From: Thermanaerothrix sp.
GTDB taxonomy: Bacteria; Synergistota; Synergistia; Synergistales; Synergistaceae
Assembly (NCBI GenBank): GCA_026417795.1
Contig: JAOACP010000007.1
Coordinates: 1-64,000 of the forward strand
Direction: 5' to 3'
Length of the DNA: 64,000 bases
Part shown: one piece after another, positions 53,631-62,406 of the stretch
How the letters are laid out: each line of letters opens with the position of its first letter
Numbering within the stretch: the first letter of the stretch is position 1
The notes under the pieces: model-generated
Told to the model about the DNA's origin: nothing
The model's database searches: none
Seen by the model: the letters and a program-made list of their open reading frames with translations, nothing else
Made by a program: the position numbers and the translations under genes

Positions 53631-54599
53631 TCACTCCTCCAGGTGAACCGAGAGGGCGCTCATCCTGGCCCTCTGGGACCTAAGCTTTCTGTACATGGCA
53701 AGGCTAAGTATAGCGGCGGTGACTATATAGGGGATCATCAAGATGAACTGGGATGGGAACCCAAAGGTCTGAAGCCTCGCCCCCACCGAGTCCGCCAACC
53801 CGAAGATGAAACAGCCTATCATGCTCTTAACTGGATCTCCTCCGCCGAAGAGCATCGCCGCCACCCCCATGAATCCCCTTCCGTTGGTCATGTTCTCCGC
53901 GAAGACCTTGCTGTACCCCAACGACAGGTACGCTCCAGCGACACCGCCTATGATGCCCGAGTAGATCATGACCTCGAACTTGCGAAGGGCCACCCTTATG
54001 CCCGCGGTCTCCGCCGCCTTTGGGTTCAACCCCACGCAGCGGAGCCTAAGGCCCCAAACGGTCCTGTACAGCATGTATTGAAGGAATAGCACCAATAGGA
54101 TCCCCACCGGCTCCAGAAGCGAGTAACCGTTAAAAAGGCTGTCGAGGACCTCATTGGACCCTAAGAAGGGCAGGTTGATCCTTGGCATGGGCGCTATGGC
54201 GGGGTCCATGAAGGAACCGGACTCGTTGAGGAGCCTGTTCAGAAGGAGCTTGGTTATGGCCAGGGCAAACATGTTGACCCCCATGCCGACCACAAACACG
54301 TCGGACTTATACTTTATGTGGGCCAAGGCCATAAAAGAGGCTATGGCCACCCCCACGAGAACCGACGCCCCTAGGGCCAGGAGCCAGCTTCCGGAGAAGT
54401 AGCTAACCGCCACGGCGGTGAAAGCCCCACACAACATTATGCCCTCCACACCTATGTTCAATATATCCGCCTGTTGGGTTATGACGCACGCCATGGCGGC
54501 GTAAATTATGGGCATTGAGGATCTAAGGGTGGATCTTATGAGGGTGTAGTCCACCACCAAGGACAGGTTGTCCATCAAATCCGCCAAGGACTCCAGCAT
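53631..54599 (-). CDS. Nucleoside ABC transporter permease 2
   Basis: 322 residues with about eight hydrophobic segments of the BPD_transp_2 family, as in NupQ/YufQ-type transporters. ACVITQQADILNIGVEGIMLCGAF and VGLNPKAAETAGIRVALRKF are family marks. It follows the other permease by two bases and precedes the hydrolase by six. Import of purine or other nucleosides across the inner membrane is the expected role. Confidence 0.88.
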   Translation of the reverse strand: MLESLADLMDNLSLVVDYTLIRSTLRSSMPIIYAAMACVITQQADILNIGVEGIMLCGAFTAVAVSYFSGSWLLALGASVLVGVAIASFMALAHIKYKSDVFVVGMGVNMFALAITKLLLNRLLNESGSFMDPAIAPMPRINLPFLGSNEVLDSLFNGYSLLEPVGILLVLFLQYMLYRTVWGLRLRCVGLNPKAAETAGIRVALRKFEVMIYSGIIGGVAGAYLSLGYSKVFAENMTNGRGFMGVAAMLFGGGDPVKSMIGCFIFGLADSVGARLQTFGFPSQFILMIPYIVTAAILSLAMYRKLRSQRARMSALSVHLEE

Positions 54600-54601
54600 C
54601 T

Positions 54602-55642
54602 TCAGCCCCTCCCGACGGATCCATCGGATCCGGACTTGTTGGTTTTGAACTTAAACTTAAAGAGCCCCTCCATGGAGGCCAACAGTATGAACAGGGCTAT
54701 CACGGTATCCACCAGCGCCTTGGGGACCCCGGTGAAACGCTCCATCCCCAACGCCCCGGATTTGAGGGCCGCCAGAAAAAAGGAGAGCAATGGGATAAGC
54801 CTTATGTCGTTCCTGGCTATCAGGGACGCCAACATTCCGTCAAAGGCTAGCCCCGGAGAGAAGTTGTCAACGAAGGAGCCGAACACACCCAAAACCTGTA
54901 TGGCCCCAGCTATTCCGCCCATGGCGCCGCTGGCCGCCATGGCCCACAGCATGACCGCTTTTGAATTTATGCCCACGTGTTCCGCATACTGCCGGTTCTC
55001 CCCCACCGCCCGCAACCGGTAGCCCCAGGTGCTCTTGTGGACCACCCAGTAACAGGCCACCAATATGGCTATGCCCATAAATAGACCGGTGTTCGCCATG
55101 CTGGGAGGCATTATGCGGGATAGCATGAGATAATCCGGCACCGGCGTGGTCTGGGGAGCCCCCAAGCCCGAAGACAAGGGATAGTTGACCAGGTAAGAGG
55201 TGAAGAATATGGCCACGTAGTTGGCCAGTATGGTGACACAGACCTCGTTCACGTCGTAGTAGGCCTTGAGGTAGCCGGGTATAAGCGCCCAAAGGGCACC
55301 AGCCAGCACCGCGGCGGCAAAACAAAGCACAAGGTGCAACGGCCACGGCATGGGGCCAAAGGCGATGCCCACCCACGCGGCAGCCATCGCCCCAAGGTAA
55401 AGCTCTCCCTCCACACCCACGTTGAACACCGAGGCCTTGGAGGCCACGGAGAAAGCAAGGGCGGTAAGAAGAAGCGGAACGAACTTCTCAAGGGTACCCC
55501 CCAGGTTGAACTTCCCAACAAGCGCCCCCTTGACCAGCTCCACGTAGGACTCCACCGGGCTCTGCCCCATCAGCGCTATGGCCCCAGCCCCTATCACCAG
55601 GGCCAGAAGGGCGGTGAGAATGGAGTTCAAAAGCCTATTCAT
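54602..55642 (-). CDS. Nucleoside ABC transporter permease 1
   Basis: 346 residues, nine or so hydrophobic segments, NupP/YufP type. Motifs FVPLLLTALAFSVASKASVFNVGVEG and the GENRQYAEHVGINSKAVM loop. The ATG at 55642 overlaps the ATPase gene's last bases by 8. It forms the pore together with the second permease. The gene order ATPase, permease, permease is typical of BMP-type systems. Confidence 0.88.
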   Translation of the reverse strand: MNRLLNSILTALLALVIGAGAIALMGQSPVESYVELVKGALVGKFNLGGTLEKFVPLLLTALAFSVASKASVFNVGVEGELYLGAMAAAWVGIAFGPMPWPLHLVLCFAAAVLAGALWALIPGYLKAYYDVNEVCVTILANYVAIFFTSYLVNYPLSSGLGAPQTTPVPDYLMLSRIMPPSMANTGLFMGIAILVACYWVVHKSTWGYRLRAVGENRQYAEHVGINSKAVMLWAMAASGAMGGIAGAIQVLGVFGSFVDNFSPGLAFDGMLASLIARNDIRLIPLLSFFLAALKSGALGMERFTGVPKALVDTVIALFILLASMEGLFKFKFKTNKSGSDGSVGRG

Positions 55643-57155
55643 TTGCAGCACCCCCGGTCATGAGAAGCCCCAATTTCTCCTCATCCGCCTGGTCCGCGTC
55701 TATTATTCCCGTTATCCGCCCCTCGTAAAGAACCGCTATGCGGTCCGACAGGGACAGGATCTCCTCCAAATCCGCAGATATAAGGACTATGGCGGTGCCG
55801 TTATCCCTCACCCTGACCAGTTCTTTCCTGATGTTCTCTATGGAACCTATGTCCACCCCTCGGGTGGGCTGGCATGCCAGGAGGACCTTAGGATTGGAGT
55901 CCACCTCCCGGGCCACCACTATCTTCTGGGCGTTGCCTCCGGAGAAACCCGTGGCAGGGGCATCCGCCAGGGGAGGCCTTATGTCAAAGGTCTTTATCAG
56001 CCCCTCCGCAAAACGGTTGAGCTCCCCCTCCACCAATGCGACCCCCTTCGATATGGGAGGCCTGCGAAAAGCCAGGCCCGCCAGGTTCTCTTTGACGGTC
56101 ATGACCCTGTTGAGCCCCCGGGTGTTTCGGTCCTCAGGGATGTGGGCAAGCCCCGCCTCCCTCACCTTAAGGGGACTCATGTTCTGGACCTCCACCCCAT
56201 CTATCTTGACCTTGCCCCGCTCCACGGACCTCAAACCAGCTATGGCCTCCGCCAGCTCGCTCTGGCCGTTGCCGTCAACCCCGGCTATGCCCAGTATCTC
56301 GGAGCGCCGGACCTGGAAGGAGACCCCCCGTATCTTCGCATGCTCCTTGGAGCTTGGCACGTATATGTCCTCCACGCTTAAGACCACGTCGCCGGAGGCG
56401 GCGGATTGAGACCGCTGAACCCCAAGGAACACGTCGCGCCCCACCATGAGCCTAGCCAACTCGGGGATAGACGTATGAGACTTCAAAACGGTGCCCACGT
56501 GGCGGCCCTGGCGCATCACCGTCATCCGGGACGCCACCTCCATGACCTCGTTCAGCTTGTGGGATATGAATATGACCGACTTGCCCAATTCAGTGAGGGA
56601 CCGTATCACCTTAAAGAGCCCCTCCGCCTCCTGGGGGGTCAGAACCGCGGTGGGCTCGTCAAGTATCAGCACCTCCGCCCCCCTGTACAGGGCCTTTATT
56701 ATCTCCACCCGCTGGGCCTCCCCAACGGAAATGTCGTTAACCCGCTTTTTAAGGTCCACCCAAAGCCCATACTCCTCCATTATGGAGGTTATCCTCTCCT
56801 CCGCGGACCTGAAATCTATCTTGCCCATGGACAACCGGGGCTCAAAGCCGAGTATCACGTTCTCCAAAACCGTAAGCTGCTGGACCAACATGAACTCCTG
56901 ATGCACCATGCCTATGCCCCTGGCTATGGCTTCCCCTGGGGTCTGGTGCTGGAAGGTCTCCCCTTTAACCGTTATGGCCCCGGAATCGGCCTCATAGACC
57001 CCGTAAAGGATCTTCATGAGCGTTGATTTCCCAGCCCCGTTCTCCCCTATAAGGGCATGGGCCTCCCCAGGCATCAGGTCAAAAAGACCCCGGTCCACCG
57101 CCCGGACCCCGGGGAAGTCCTTGACTATGTCCCTCATCAGAACTATGGGTTCCAT
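55635..57155 (-). CDS. Nucleoside ABC transporter ATP-binding protein
   Basis: 506 residues with two ABC domains. The first has GENGAGKSTLMKIL near residue 37, a signature VGEAQRVEIIKALYRG and DEPTAVLTPQE. The second has FSGGNAQKIVVAREVD and GVDIGSIENIRKE. This is RbsA/NupO architecture. The second domain's Walker A is replaced by GVDGNGQSELAEAIAG, as is usual. It drives the two permeases. Confidence 0.93.
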   Translation of the reverse strand: MEPIVLMRDIVKDFPGVRAVDRGLFDLMPGEAHALIGENGAGKSTLMKILYGVYEADSGAITVKGETFQHQTPGEAIARGIGMVHQEFMLVQQLTVLENVILGFEPRLSMGKIDFRSAEERITSIMEEYGLWVDLKKRVNDISVGEAQRVEIIKALYRGAEVLILDEPTAVLTPQEAEGLFKVIRSLTELGKSVIFISHKLNEVMEVASRMTVMRQGRHVGTVLKSHTSIPELARLMVGRDVFLGVQRSQSAASGDVVLSVEDIYVPSSKEHAKIRGVSFQVRRSEILGIAGVDGNGQSELAEAIAGLRSVERGKVKIDGVEVQNMSPLKVREAGLAHIPEDRNTRGLNRVMTVKENLAGLAFRRPPISKGVALVEGELNRFAEGLIKTFDIRPPLADAPATGFSGGNAQKIVVAREVDSNPKVLLACQPTRGVDIGSIENIRKELVRVRDNGTAIVLISADLEEILSLSDRIAVLYEGRITGIIDADQADEEKLGLLMTGGAANE

Positions 57156-57201
57156 CTGGACTCTTTACACCCCTCAGTCTCCACATGGGAGGGTAAGATT
57201 A

Positions 57202-57229
57202 AAAGGGGCGGACCTGCAAGGCCCGCCCC
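57202..57229 (-). terminator. Hairpin between the binding protein and ATPase genes
   Basis: GGGGCGG pairs with CCGCCCC around an 11-base loop and is followed on the minus strand by TTTTAATC. It lies just after the binding-protein gene and may end most transcripts, keeping the binding protein in excess of the membrane parts. Confidence 0.7.
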
Positions 57230-57241
57230 GAAAGGCCAGGG

Positions 57242-58279
57242 CTAGATATCCCGCTTGAAGCCCTTATACTGCTCCACCTTGATCTTACCGGACTTTATGT
57301 CCTCGGTGAGCTGCTTTATCTTGACCAGTATGTCATTGGGGAACTTATCTCCCAGGGCCTTCTTCATAACCGACATGTCCGTAAGCCCCACGCCGCCGGA
57401 GGCCACGCCCATCTCCACCACGGTGTTGCCCTTGAACTTGTTCTCCTTGACGTCCTTAACCACCTTGTAGGTAGCCACGTCCACCCTCTTTATCATGGAG
57501 GTGAGGATGTGTCCGGGGTATATGCCGTCCTGGTCCATATCCACGCCGATGGCGTAGAGCCCCTTCTCCTTGGCGGCCTCCAGTATGCCGTTACCGGTGG
57601 TGGAAGCCACGTTCATAACTATGTCAGCCCCCTGCTCAAACTGGGCCAGCGCCAGCTCCTTGCCCTTGAGGGGGTCGCTGAAGCTCCCGGCGAAGGACAC
57701 CAGCACCTTAACGGAGGGGTCTATGTACTTGGCTCCCTGCTTGTAACCGGTCAGGAAGTCCTGAAGGACCGGTATGTCCATGCCGCCAACCCAACCGATG
57801 ATCTTCTTGTTGTTCACGCCGGGAATGTTGGTCTTGGTGGTGAACATGGCAGCGGCGGCTCCGGCCAGGAAGGAACCCTCGTTCTGGGCGAAGATGATGG
57901 ACTCCACGTTGGGGGCCTTAACAGCGCCGTCGATGACCCCGAACTTCACGTCCGGGAAGGAGGCGGCGTGCTTCTTTATGAGCTCCGCTATCTGGGTGCT
58001 GGAACCTATTATCACGTCGTACTTGGCGGAGGCCATGGAGAGCAGGTTGGCCTCCCAGTCCGCGGGGTTCTTGGACTCCAGAACCTTGAGCTCTATGCCA
58101 AAGTCCTTCTTGGCCTTCAAAAGCCCCTTGTAAGCGGAGTCGTTGAAGGACTTGTCACCCAAAAAACCGGACAGTATTAGCGCCACCTTCATGGGCTTGT
58201 TGGCCGCCATAGCGCCGGAGGCCATCAGAGAAAGGGCCATGCAAGCGACCAAGAGAACAGAAAGAACCTTCTTCTTCAA
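57242..58279 (-). CDS. BMP family nucleoside-binding protein
   Basis: 345 residues. The signal peptide is MKKKVLSVLLVACMALSLM with cleavage near AMA-AN; a possible lipobox LVAC occurs at residues 10-13 but sits early. The BMP domain has VALILSGFLGDKSFNDSAY near 32, GFIGG-like IGWVGGMDIPVL, and GVDMDQDGIYPGHILTSM. It captures nucleosides in the periplasm for the importer downstream. TTG start after GGGGAGAG. It is the first gene of the transporter operon. Confidence 0.9.
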   Translation of the reverse strand: MKKKVLSVLLVACMALSLMASGAMAANKPMKVALILSGFLGDKSFNDSAYKGLLKAKKDFGIELKVLESKNPADWEANLLSMASAKYDVIIGSSTQIAELIKKHAASFPDVKFGVIDGAVKAPNVESIIFAQNEGSFLAGAAAAMFTTKTNIPGVNNKKIIGWVGGMDIPVLQDFLTGYKQGAKYIDPSVKVLVSFAGSFSDPLKGKELALAQFEQGADIVMNVASTTGNGILEAAKEKGLYAIGVDMDQDGIYPGHILTSMIKRVDVATYKVVKDVKENKFKGNTVVEMGVASGGVGLTDMSVMKKALGDKFPNDILVKIKQLTEDIKSGKIKVEQYKGFKRDI

Positions 58280-58449
58280 GTGTGATCTCTCCCCTCTGCG
58301 GTAAAGAAAAACTCAACCCCTCAAAGCCAAACCACGTGGTTCAAACCACCGCATCTCCTTCAGCCCATACCATCCCGCCCGGAGTACCACCTCCCCGATG
58401 TAAGCTTCATACAGCTTCCGTAGAGATTATCCCCTAAAACCACAGGGGA
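58280..58449. other. 170-bp upstream region of the nucleoside operon
   Basis: No gene. A perfect 12-bp palindrome AACCACGTGGTT (58330-58341) lies about 50 bp before the binding-protein start and could be an operator. I see no clear promoter boxes. Confidence 0.35.
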
Positions 58450-59454
58450 CTACCGGAGCCTTGGTTTCCCGGTGGAACTCCTCTCCACCAGCCTACAGTT
58501 TATCACCCTGGCAACGGGCTCAAAACGCTCAGATCCCATCCTGGCAACCACCAAATCCACCGCCACCGCCCCCATTTCAGCGATTGGCTGGGCCACGGTG
58601 GTCAAGGGAGGAACCAGAAACTGTCCGATCGATATGCCGTCAAATCCGATGACCGATAGATCTGCGGGCACCGAAAGCCCCAGATCCCTGGCGGCCCTCA
58701 CCGCTCCCAAGGCCATCAGGTCGTTCATGGCGAAGATACCGGTCACCGAGCGGTCCTTAAGCATTTCTAAAGCAAGGGCGTAGCCGGAAGGACAGGTAAA
58801 GTCTCCCCAAACCACAAGGGATTGATCCAACGGCACCCCTTCCTCCCCAAGGGCCCTCGTGAAGCCCTTCAAGCGATCTTCGCTTGGCCCAAGCCCCTTG
58901 GGGCCGCAAATGCAGCCTAACCTTCGATGCCCAAGCTCCAAAAGGCAACGGGCCGCCAGGTACCCGCCTCCCACGTTGTCGGACTGGACGGAATCCACCG
59001 GCAAACCCTCTATCTTACGGTCCACCATGACCACCGGTATCTCAAGGCCCGAAAGAACCCGGGCCTGCTCCTCGGGGAAACCAAGACCCACTATTATCAT
59101 GCCCCCCACCCGGTGGGACGTCATGGCCTCAACCGCCCGCCTCTCCCTGTCGGGCTGCCCTGCGGAGCTGGCCATCATTAAGGAGAATCCAAGCTCATAG
59201 CACCGGTCCTCAACGGCCCTTGCCACCTCCGCAAAGTAGGGGTTGGTGGCGTCGGGCACCACAAGGCCCAGGAGGGGCGCTCCCTTCCGCCTTAGGCTTC
59301 GGGCCATCATGTTAGGCCTGTAGCCCAGGGAATCCACCGCCCTCAGCACCCTTTCCCGGGTGTGAGGATCCACCCGCCTGGTACCGTTTAGGACGTGGGA
59401 CACGGTGGAAACCGACACCCCGGCAAGCAAAGCCACGTCCTTCATGGTCACCAA
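58450..59454 (-). CDS. LacI family transcriptional regulator (RbsR-like)
   Basis: 334 residues. Residues about 1-50 are the LacI helix-turn-helix and hinge (MKDVALLAGVSVSTVSHVLNGTRRV), followed by a periplasmic-binding-type ligand domain (LLGLVVPDATNPYFAEVARA, GIFAMNDLMALGAVRAARD). It resembles ribose/purine regulators. It is divergent from rbsK and borders the nucleoside importer genes, so it probably controls both. The start may be TTG 59454, GTG 59451 or ATG 59445. Confidence 0.9.
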   Translation of the reverse strand: MVTMKDVALLAGVSVSTVSHVLNGTRRVDPHTRERVLRAVDSLGYRPNMMARSLRRKGAPLLGLVVPDATNPYFAEVARAVEDRCYELGFSLMMASSAGQPDRERRAVEAMTSHRVGGMIIVGLGFPEEQARVLSGLEIPVVMVDRKIEGLPVDSVQSDNVGGGYLAARCLLELGHRRLGCICGPKGLGPSEDRLKGFTRALGEEGVPLDQSLVVWGDFTCPSGYALALEMLKDRSVTGIFAMNDLMALGAVRAARDLGLSVPADLSVIGFDGISIGQFLVPPLTTVAQPIAEMGAVAVDLVVARMGSERFEPVARVINCRLVERSSTGKPRLR

Positions 59455-59471
59455 ATCGCATCCCCCCGTGG

Positions 59472-59499
59472 GCGCAAAGGATTGCGCAATCCTTTGCGC
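59472..59499. promoter_or_regulatory. 28-bp perfect palindrome, LacI-type operator
   Basis: The half site GCGCAAAGGATTGC and its exact reverse complement meet at the centre, with the GCGC core expected of LacI-family operators. It lies between the regulator and rbsK genes, and directly beyond the minus 10 of the regulator promoter, so binding would block both units. Confidence 0.88.
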
Positions 59500-59501
59500 G
59501 T

Positions 59502-59530
59502 ATGCTACTTTTATCCCAAGAGATTGTCAA
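59502..59530 (-). promoter_or_regulatory. Promoter of the LacI-family regulator
   Basis: Minus strand TTGACA (59530-59525), 17-base spacer, TAGCAT (59507-59502). The start would fall inside the adjacent palindrome, so autorepression is likely. Confidence 0.68.
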
Positions 59531-59588
59531 CAACTTTTTGGATTTTATTGCCCAAGGAAACCAACCAAATTTTAAGGAAGTGATCGTC

Positions 59589-60479
59589 TTGAAGAGGATC
59601 GTGGTGGTGGGCTCCCTCAACATGGACATGATAATGCGGGCGGAACGGATGCCCATGAAGGGTGAGACCCTTACCGGAGGCACCTTCTCCACAGCCGAGG
59701 GCGGCAAGGGGGGCAACCAGGCGGTGGCCTGCTCCAGGATGGGAGCTAAGGTCACCATGGTGGGCAAGGTGGGACAAGACCAGTTTGGAGACCTGCTGGT
59801 GGAAAGCCTTTTACGGGAGGGGATAGAGGCCAAGGTAAAAAGGTCCCACGTCCACACCGGGGTGGCGCAGATCACGGTGTTTCAAGACGACAACTCCATA
59901 ATAGTCGCCCCAGGGGCTAACCGCCACCTTTCCCCCGAGGACCTGGACCTTCATTGCTTCACGGGGGCCCATGGAGCCGTCTTCCAGCTGGAGATACCCC
60001 TTGAGACGGTGGAAGCGGGGTTGAAGGCCGCCAAGGCCAGTGGATGCATAACCTTCCTCAACCCATCGCCCATAAGGCCCATGGGAGAAAAGGCCCTGGC
60101 GAACTGCGACTACATAGTCTTAAACCAGGTGGAGCTAGGCCAACTGAGCGGCGAGGACCGGCCAGATACCGGCATAAGGAAGCTGCTTGACCTTGGGGTC
60201 AAAGGGGTAGTCCTAACCATGGGATCCCAAGGGGCCAGGTTCGTATCCCCATACCAGGACGGAACCGTTGAAGCGCCAAAGGTAGAGGTGGTTGACTCAA
60301 CCGGAGCGGGCGACGCCTTCATGGGGGCCTTTGCGGTGATGATATGCGAGGGACGCCCAATGGACGAGGCGGTCCTAGCCGGCGTGGCTGCGGGATCTCT
60401 TGCGTGCCTGAGGGAAGGGGCCCAACCCTCTATGCCCTCAAGGGAGCAGGTGCTAAAGCTAATGGCTTCAATGCCATAA
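59589..60479 (+). CDS. rbsK: Ribokinase
   Basis: 296 residues of the PfkB family. VVVGSLNMDMIMRAERMPMKGET is the N-terminal signature, AEGGKGGNQAVA is the ribose site, and DSTGAGDAFMGAF near residue 238 holds the catalytic Asp. It phosphorylates ribose to ribose 5-phosphate, completing salvage of imported nucleosides. TTG start at 59589, about 10 bases after AAGGAA; a GTG at 59580 is possible. It is divergent from the LacI-type regulator. Confidence 0.93.
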   Translation: MKRIVVVGSLNMDMIMRAERMPMKGETLTGGTFSTAEGGKGGNQAVACSRMGAKVTMVGKVGQDQFGDLLVESLLREGIEAKVKRSHVHTGVAQITVFQDDNSIIVAPGANRHLSPEDLDLHCFTGAHGAVFQLEIPLETVEAGLKAAKASGCITFLNPSPIRPMGEKALANCDYIVLNQVELGQLSGEDRPDTGIRKLLDLGVKGVVLTMGSQGARFVSPYQDGTVEAPKVEVVDSTGAGDAFMGAFAVMICEGRPMDEAVLAGVAAGSLACLREGAQPSMPSREQVLKLMASMP

Positions 60480-60486
60480 AAGACCG

Positions 60487-60515
60487 CCCCCGGCCCTATA
60501 TTCCCGGGCCGGGGG
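60487..60515 (+). terminator. Hairpin after rbsK
   Basis: CCCCCGGCCC pairs with GGGCCGGGGG around a 9-base loop seven bases past the rbsK stop. There is no T-tract, so it may rely on structure alone. Confidence 0.5.
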
Positions 60516-60558
60516 GTGGCAGCTATGGCCCAAAACAATCGGCCAAGGCCCAATGGGC

Positions 60559-62340
60559 CTAACCCCTGGGAGGGGGCAGAGCGGCACCTCTTTGTACTGC
60601 GCCCGCGGACAGCTGGCCATGCTTGGTCTTGAAATGGGCTATCATTCCCAAGAGGTTCGAGGCAAGCTTCACCATGTCCTCTGCTCCCTCCGCCACCCTC
60701 TCCGCGGCCTTGGTCACCTCGGACATCTGATCCCTCACCACATCCGAAGAAGAGGCCGCCTTGGACACCTCAGCGGCTATGTCCCTCACCGCGGCGGATA
60801 TCTCCTCGCTGGACGCCGCCTGCTCCTCCGACACCGCCGCCAGGTCCTGGGTGGCGGAGGATATCTCAGAAAGGGCGGATATTACGCTCTCTATGGTCCT
60901 CTCAGCCTCCCTGGCCAAAGAGGAAGCCTCCTGGGACAGGCGGGAGTTCTCGTCCGACGACTCCACCACCCGCTTGAGCTCCTCGGTTATGGTGTTTGCC
61001 AGCTCCGAGATCTTCCTGGCCGCCCCGTTGGACTCCTCCGCAAGCTTGCGGACCTCCTCGGCCACCACCGCAAAACCCCGCCCATGCTCCCCCGCCCTGG
61101 CGGCCTCTATGGCGGCGTTCAAGGCCAAAAGATTGGTCTGATCCGCTATGCCGCTTATCTCCGCCACAAAGGACTGTATCTCCCTGGCGCTGTCCACAAG
61201 GCGCCTCACCTCCCCGGCCATGGCGCTTGAAGCCTCCGCCACGCTTTCTATGCGCTGAGCCACCCGGGCCACGGAGGAAGCCCCCTCCGAGCCGGAGGCC
61301 CTGGCCACCTCCACCCGGTCGGCTATATCAGTGCTCCTCTGGGCCGACATCTGGGCTCCCGACGAGACCTCCTCCACGGAAGAGCTTATCTCCGACGCCG
61401 AGGCGGAGAGGGAGTCCATCTGCCTTGACACCTCGTCCACGTTGGCCTTGGACTCCTGGGCGGCGGCTATGGTCTCCTGAGACACCGCGGAAAAGTCCTC
61501 CCCTTCCTTGCCCAAAGCCTCCGCCATGGACCTTATGTCCTCCATGGAGCGACTGAGGTTTGAGGCCATCTGGTTAAGGGACCGCCCGACCGACGCCACC
61601 TCATCGGCCCCCTCTTCGTCAAAAACCATGGACAGATCCCCCTCCGCAAAGGCCCTAACCCCTTGCTCCATGAAAGCAAGACGCCTTGACAGGCTGAGGC
61701 ATACGAACAACCCCGCCGCCAACATCAGGATCACCGCCGAGACGGAACCCACACCCATGACCCATAGGGCGCTGACGGAGTACCTGCGGTTGTCCTGGTT
61801 CCTCTTGGCCGCCTCATTGCGCAGGTAATCAGAAAGAGCCCTCATCTCCTTTTGATACTCCTCAAAGGCGGGGAAGCCCCTCTGCTCGAAGAGCTCCCGG
61901 GCCTCCTCCCCGCGGCCGGACCTTGCAAGGTCCAAAGCCTCCCGCAACACGGCCCTATAAGCTTTCAGCAGCTCCTTAGCCTTGGGGAGGCGCTCCTTTT
62001 CGTAATCTGTCAACACGGTGTTCTCCCACCGGGATATGTTCTCATCCACCTGCTTCGCCCTCCTGGCGATGTCACTGGCCAGCTGCTCAACCTTAGCGGG
62101 ATCGGAGGCAAAGGTGATCCTCAAAAGGTTGCCCTGGATGGCGCGGCCGTGCACAAGACAGTCCATGGCAAGCACCGATGGCACGAAGAAATCGTTGTAC
62201 ATGGTATCGGCCAAACCCAAGGACCTCTTCTCGAGGTATATTCCCATGGAAACCACCGCCGCAAGGACCAGGCTCAGAAGGGCTATCATGGCCAAAAGCC
62301 TGGCTTTGATGCTGAACCGGTTTAAGCAGCTGCCCTTCAT
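60559..62340 (-). CDS. Methyl-accepting chemotaxis protein
   Basis: 593 residues. TM1 about 15-37, a periplasmic four-helix sensor (about 40-190), TM2 about 191-213, HAMP about 214-268, and a signalling domain whose tip is [22 protein letters not shown] near residue 405. Long heptad segments on both sides make the coiled-coil bundle. It would sense an extracellular small molecule and signal through CheW/CheA, which are not in this window. A divergent rbsK lies next to it, but a link is speculative. Confidence 0.93.
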   Translation of the reverse strand: MKGSCLNRFSIKARLLAMIALLSLVLAAVVSMGIYLEKRSLGLADTMYNDFFVPSVLAMDCLVHGRAIQGNLLRITFASDPAKVEQLASDIARRAKQVDENISRWENTVLTDYEKERLPKAKELLKAYRAVLREALDLARSGRGEEARELFEQRGFPAFEEYQKEMRALSDYLRNEAAKRNQDNRRYSVSALWVMGVGSVSAVILMLAAGLFVCLSLSRRLAFMEQGVRAFAEGDLSMVFDEEGADEVASVGRSLNQMASNLSRSMEDIRSMAEALGKEGEDFSAVSQETIAAAQESKANVDEVSRQMDSLSASASEISSSVEEVSSGAQMSAQRSTDIADRVEVARASGSEGASSVARVAQRIESVAEASSAMAGEVRRLVDSAREIQSFVAEISGIADQTNLLALNAAIEAARAGEHGRGFAVVAEEVRKLAEESNGAARKISELANTITEELKRVVESSDENSRLSQEASSLAREAERTIESVISALSEISSATQDLAAVSEEQAASSEEISAAVRDIAAEVSKAASSSDVVRDQMSEVTKAAERVAEGAEDMVKLASNLLGMIAHFKTKHGQLSAGAVQRGAALPPPRG

Positions 62341-62406
62341 GCAAAAATACCCCCCTTCTTAACCTAAATAACGCTTAGCCCTAATCAAAGCTCAAGCACA
62401 AGGAAA

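Noticed and set aside
57242-58279. Lipoprotein call for the nucleoside-binding protein from LVAC at residues 10-13
   Set aside because: The hydrophobic stretch before the cysteine is too short and a normal signal-peptidase site follows later; kept only as a possibility.
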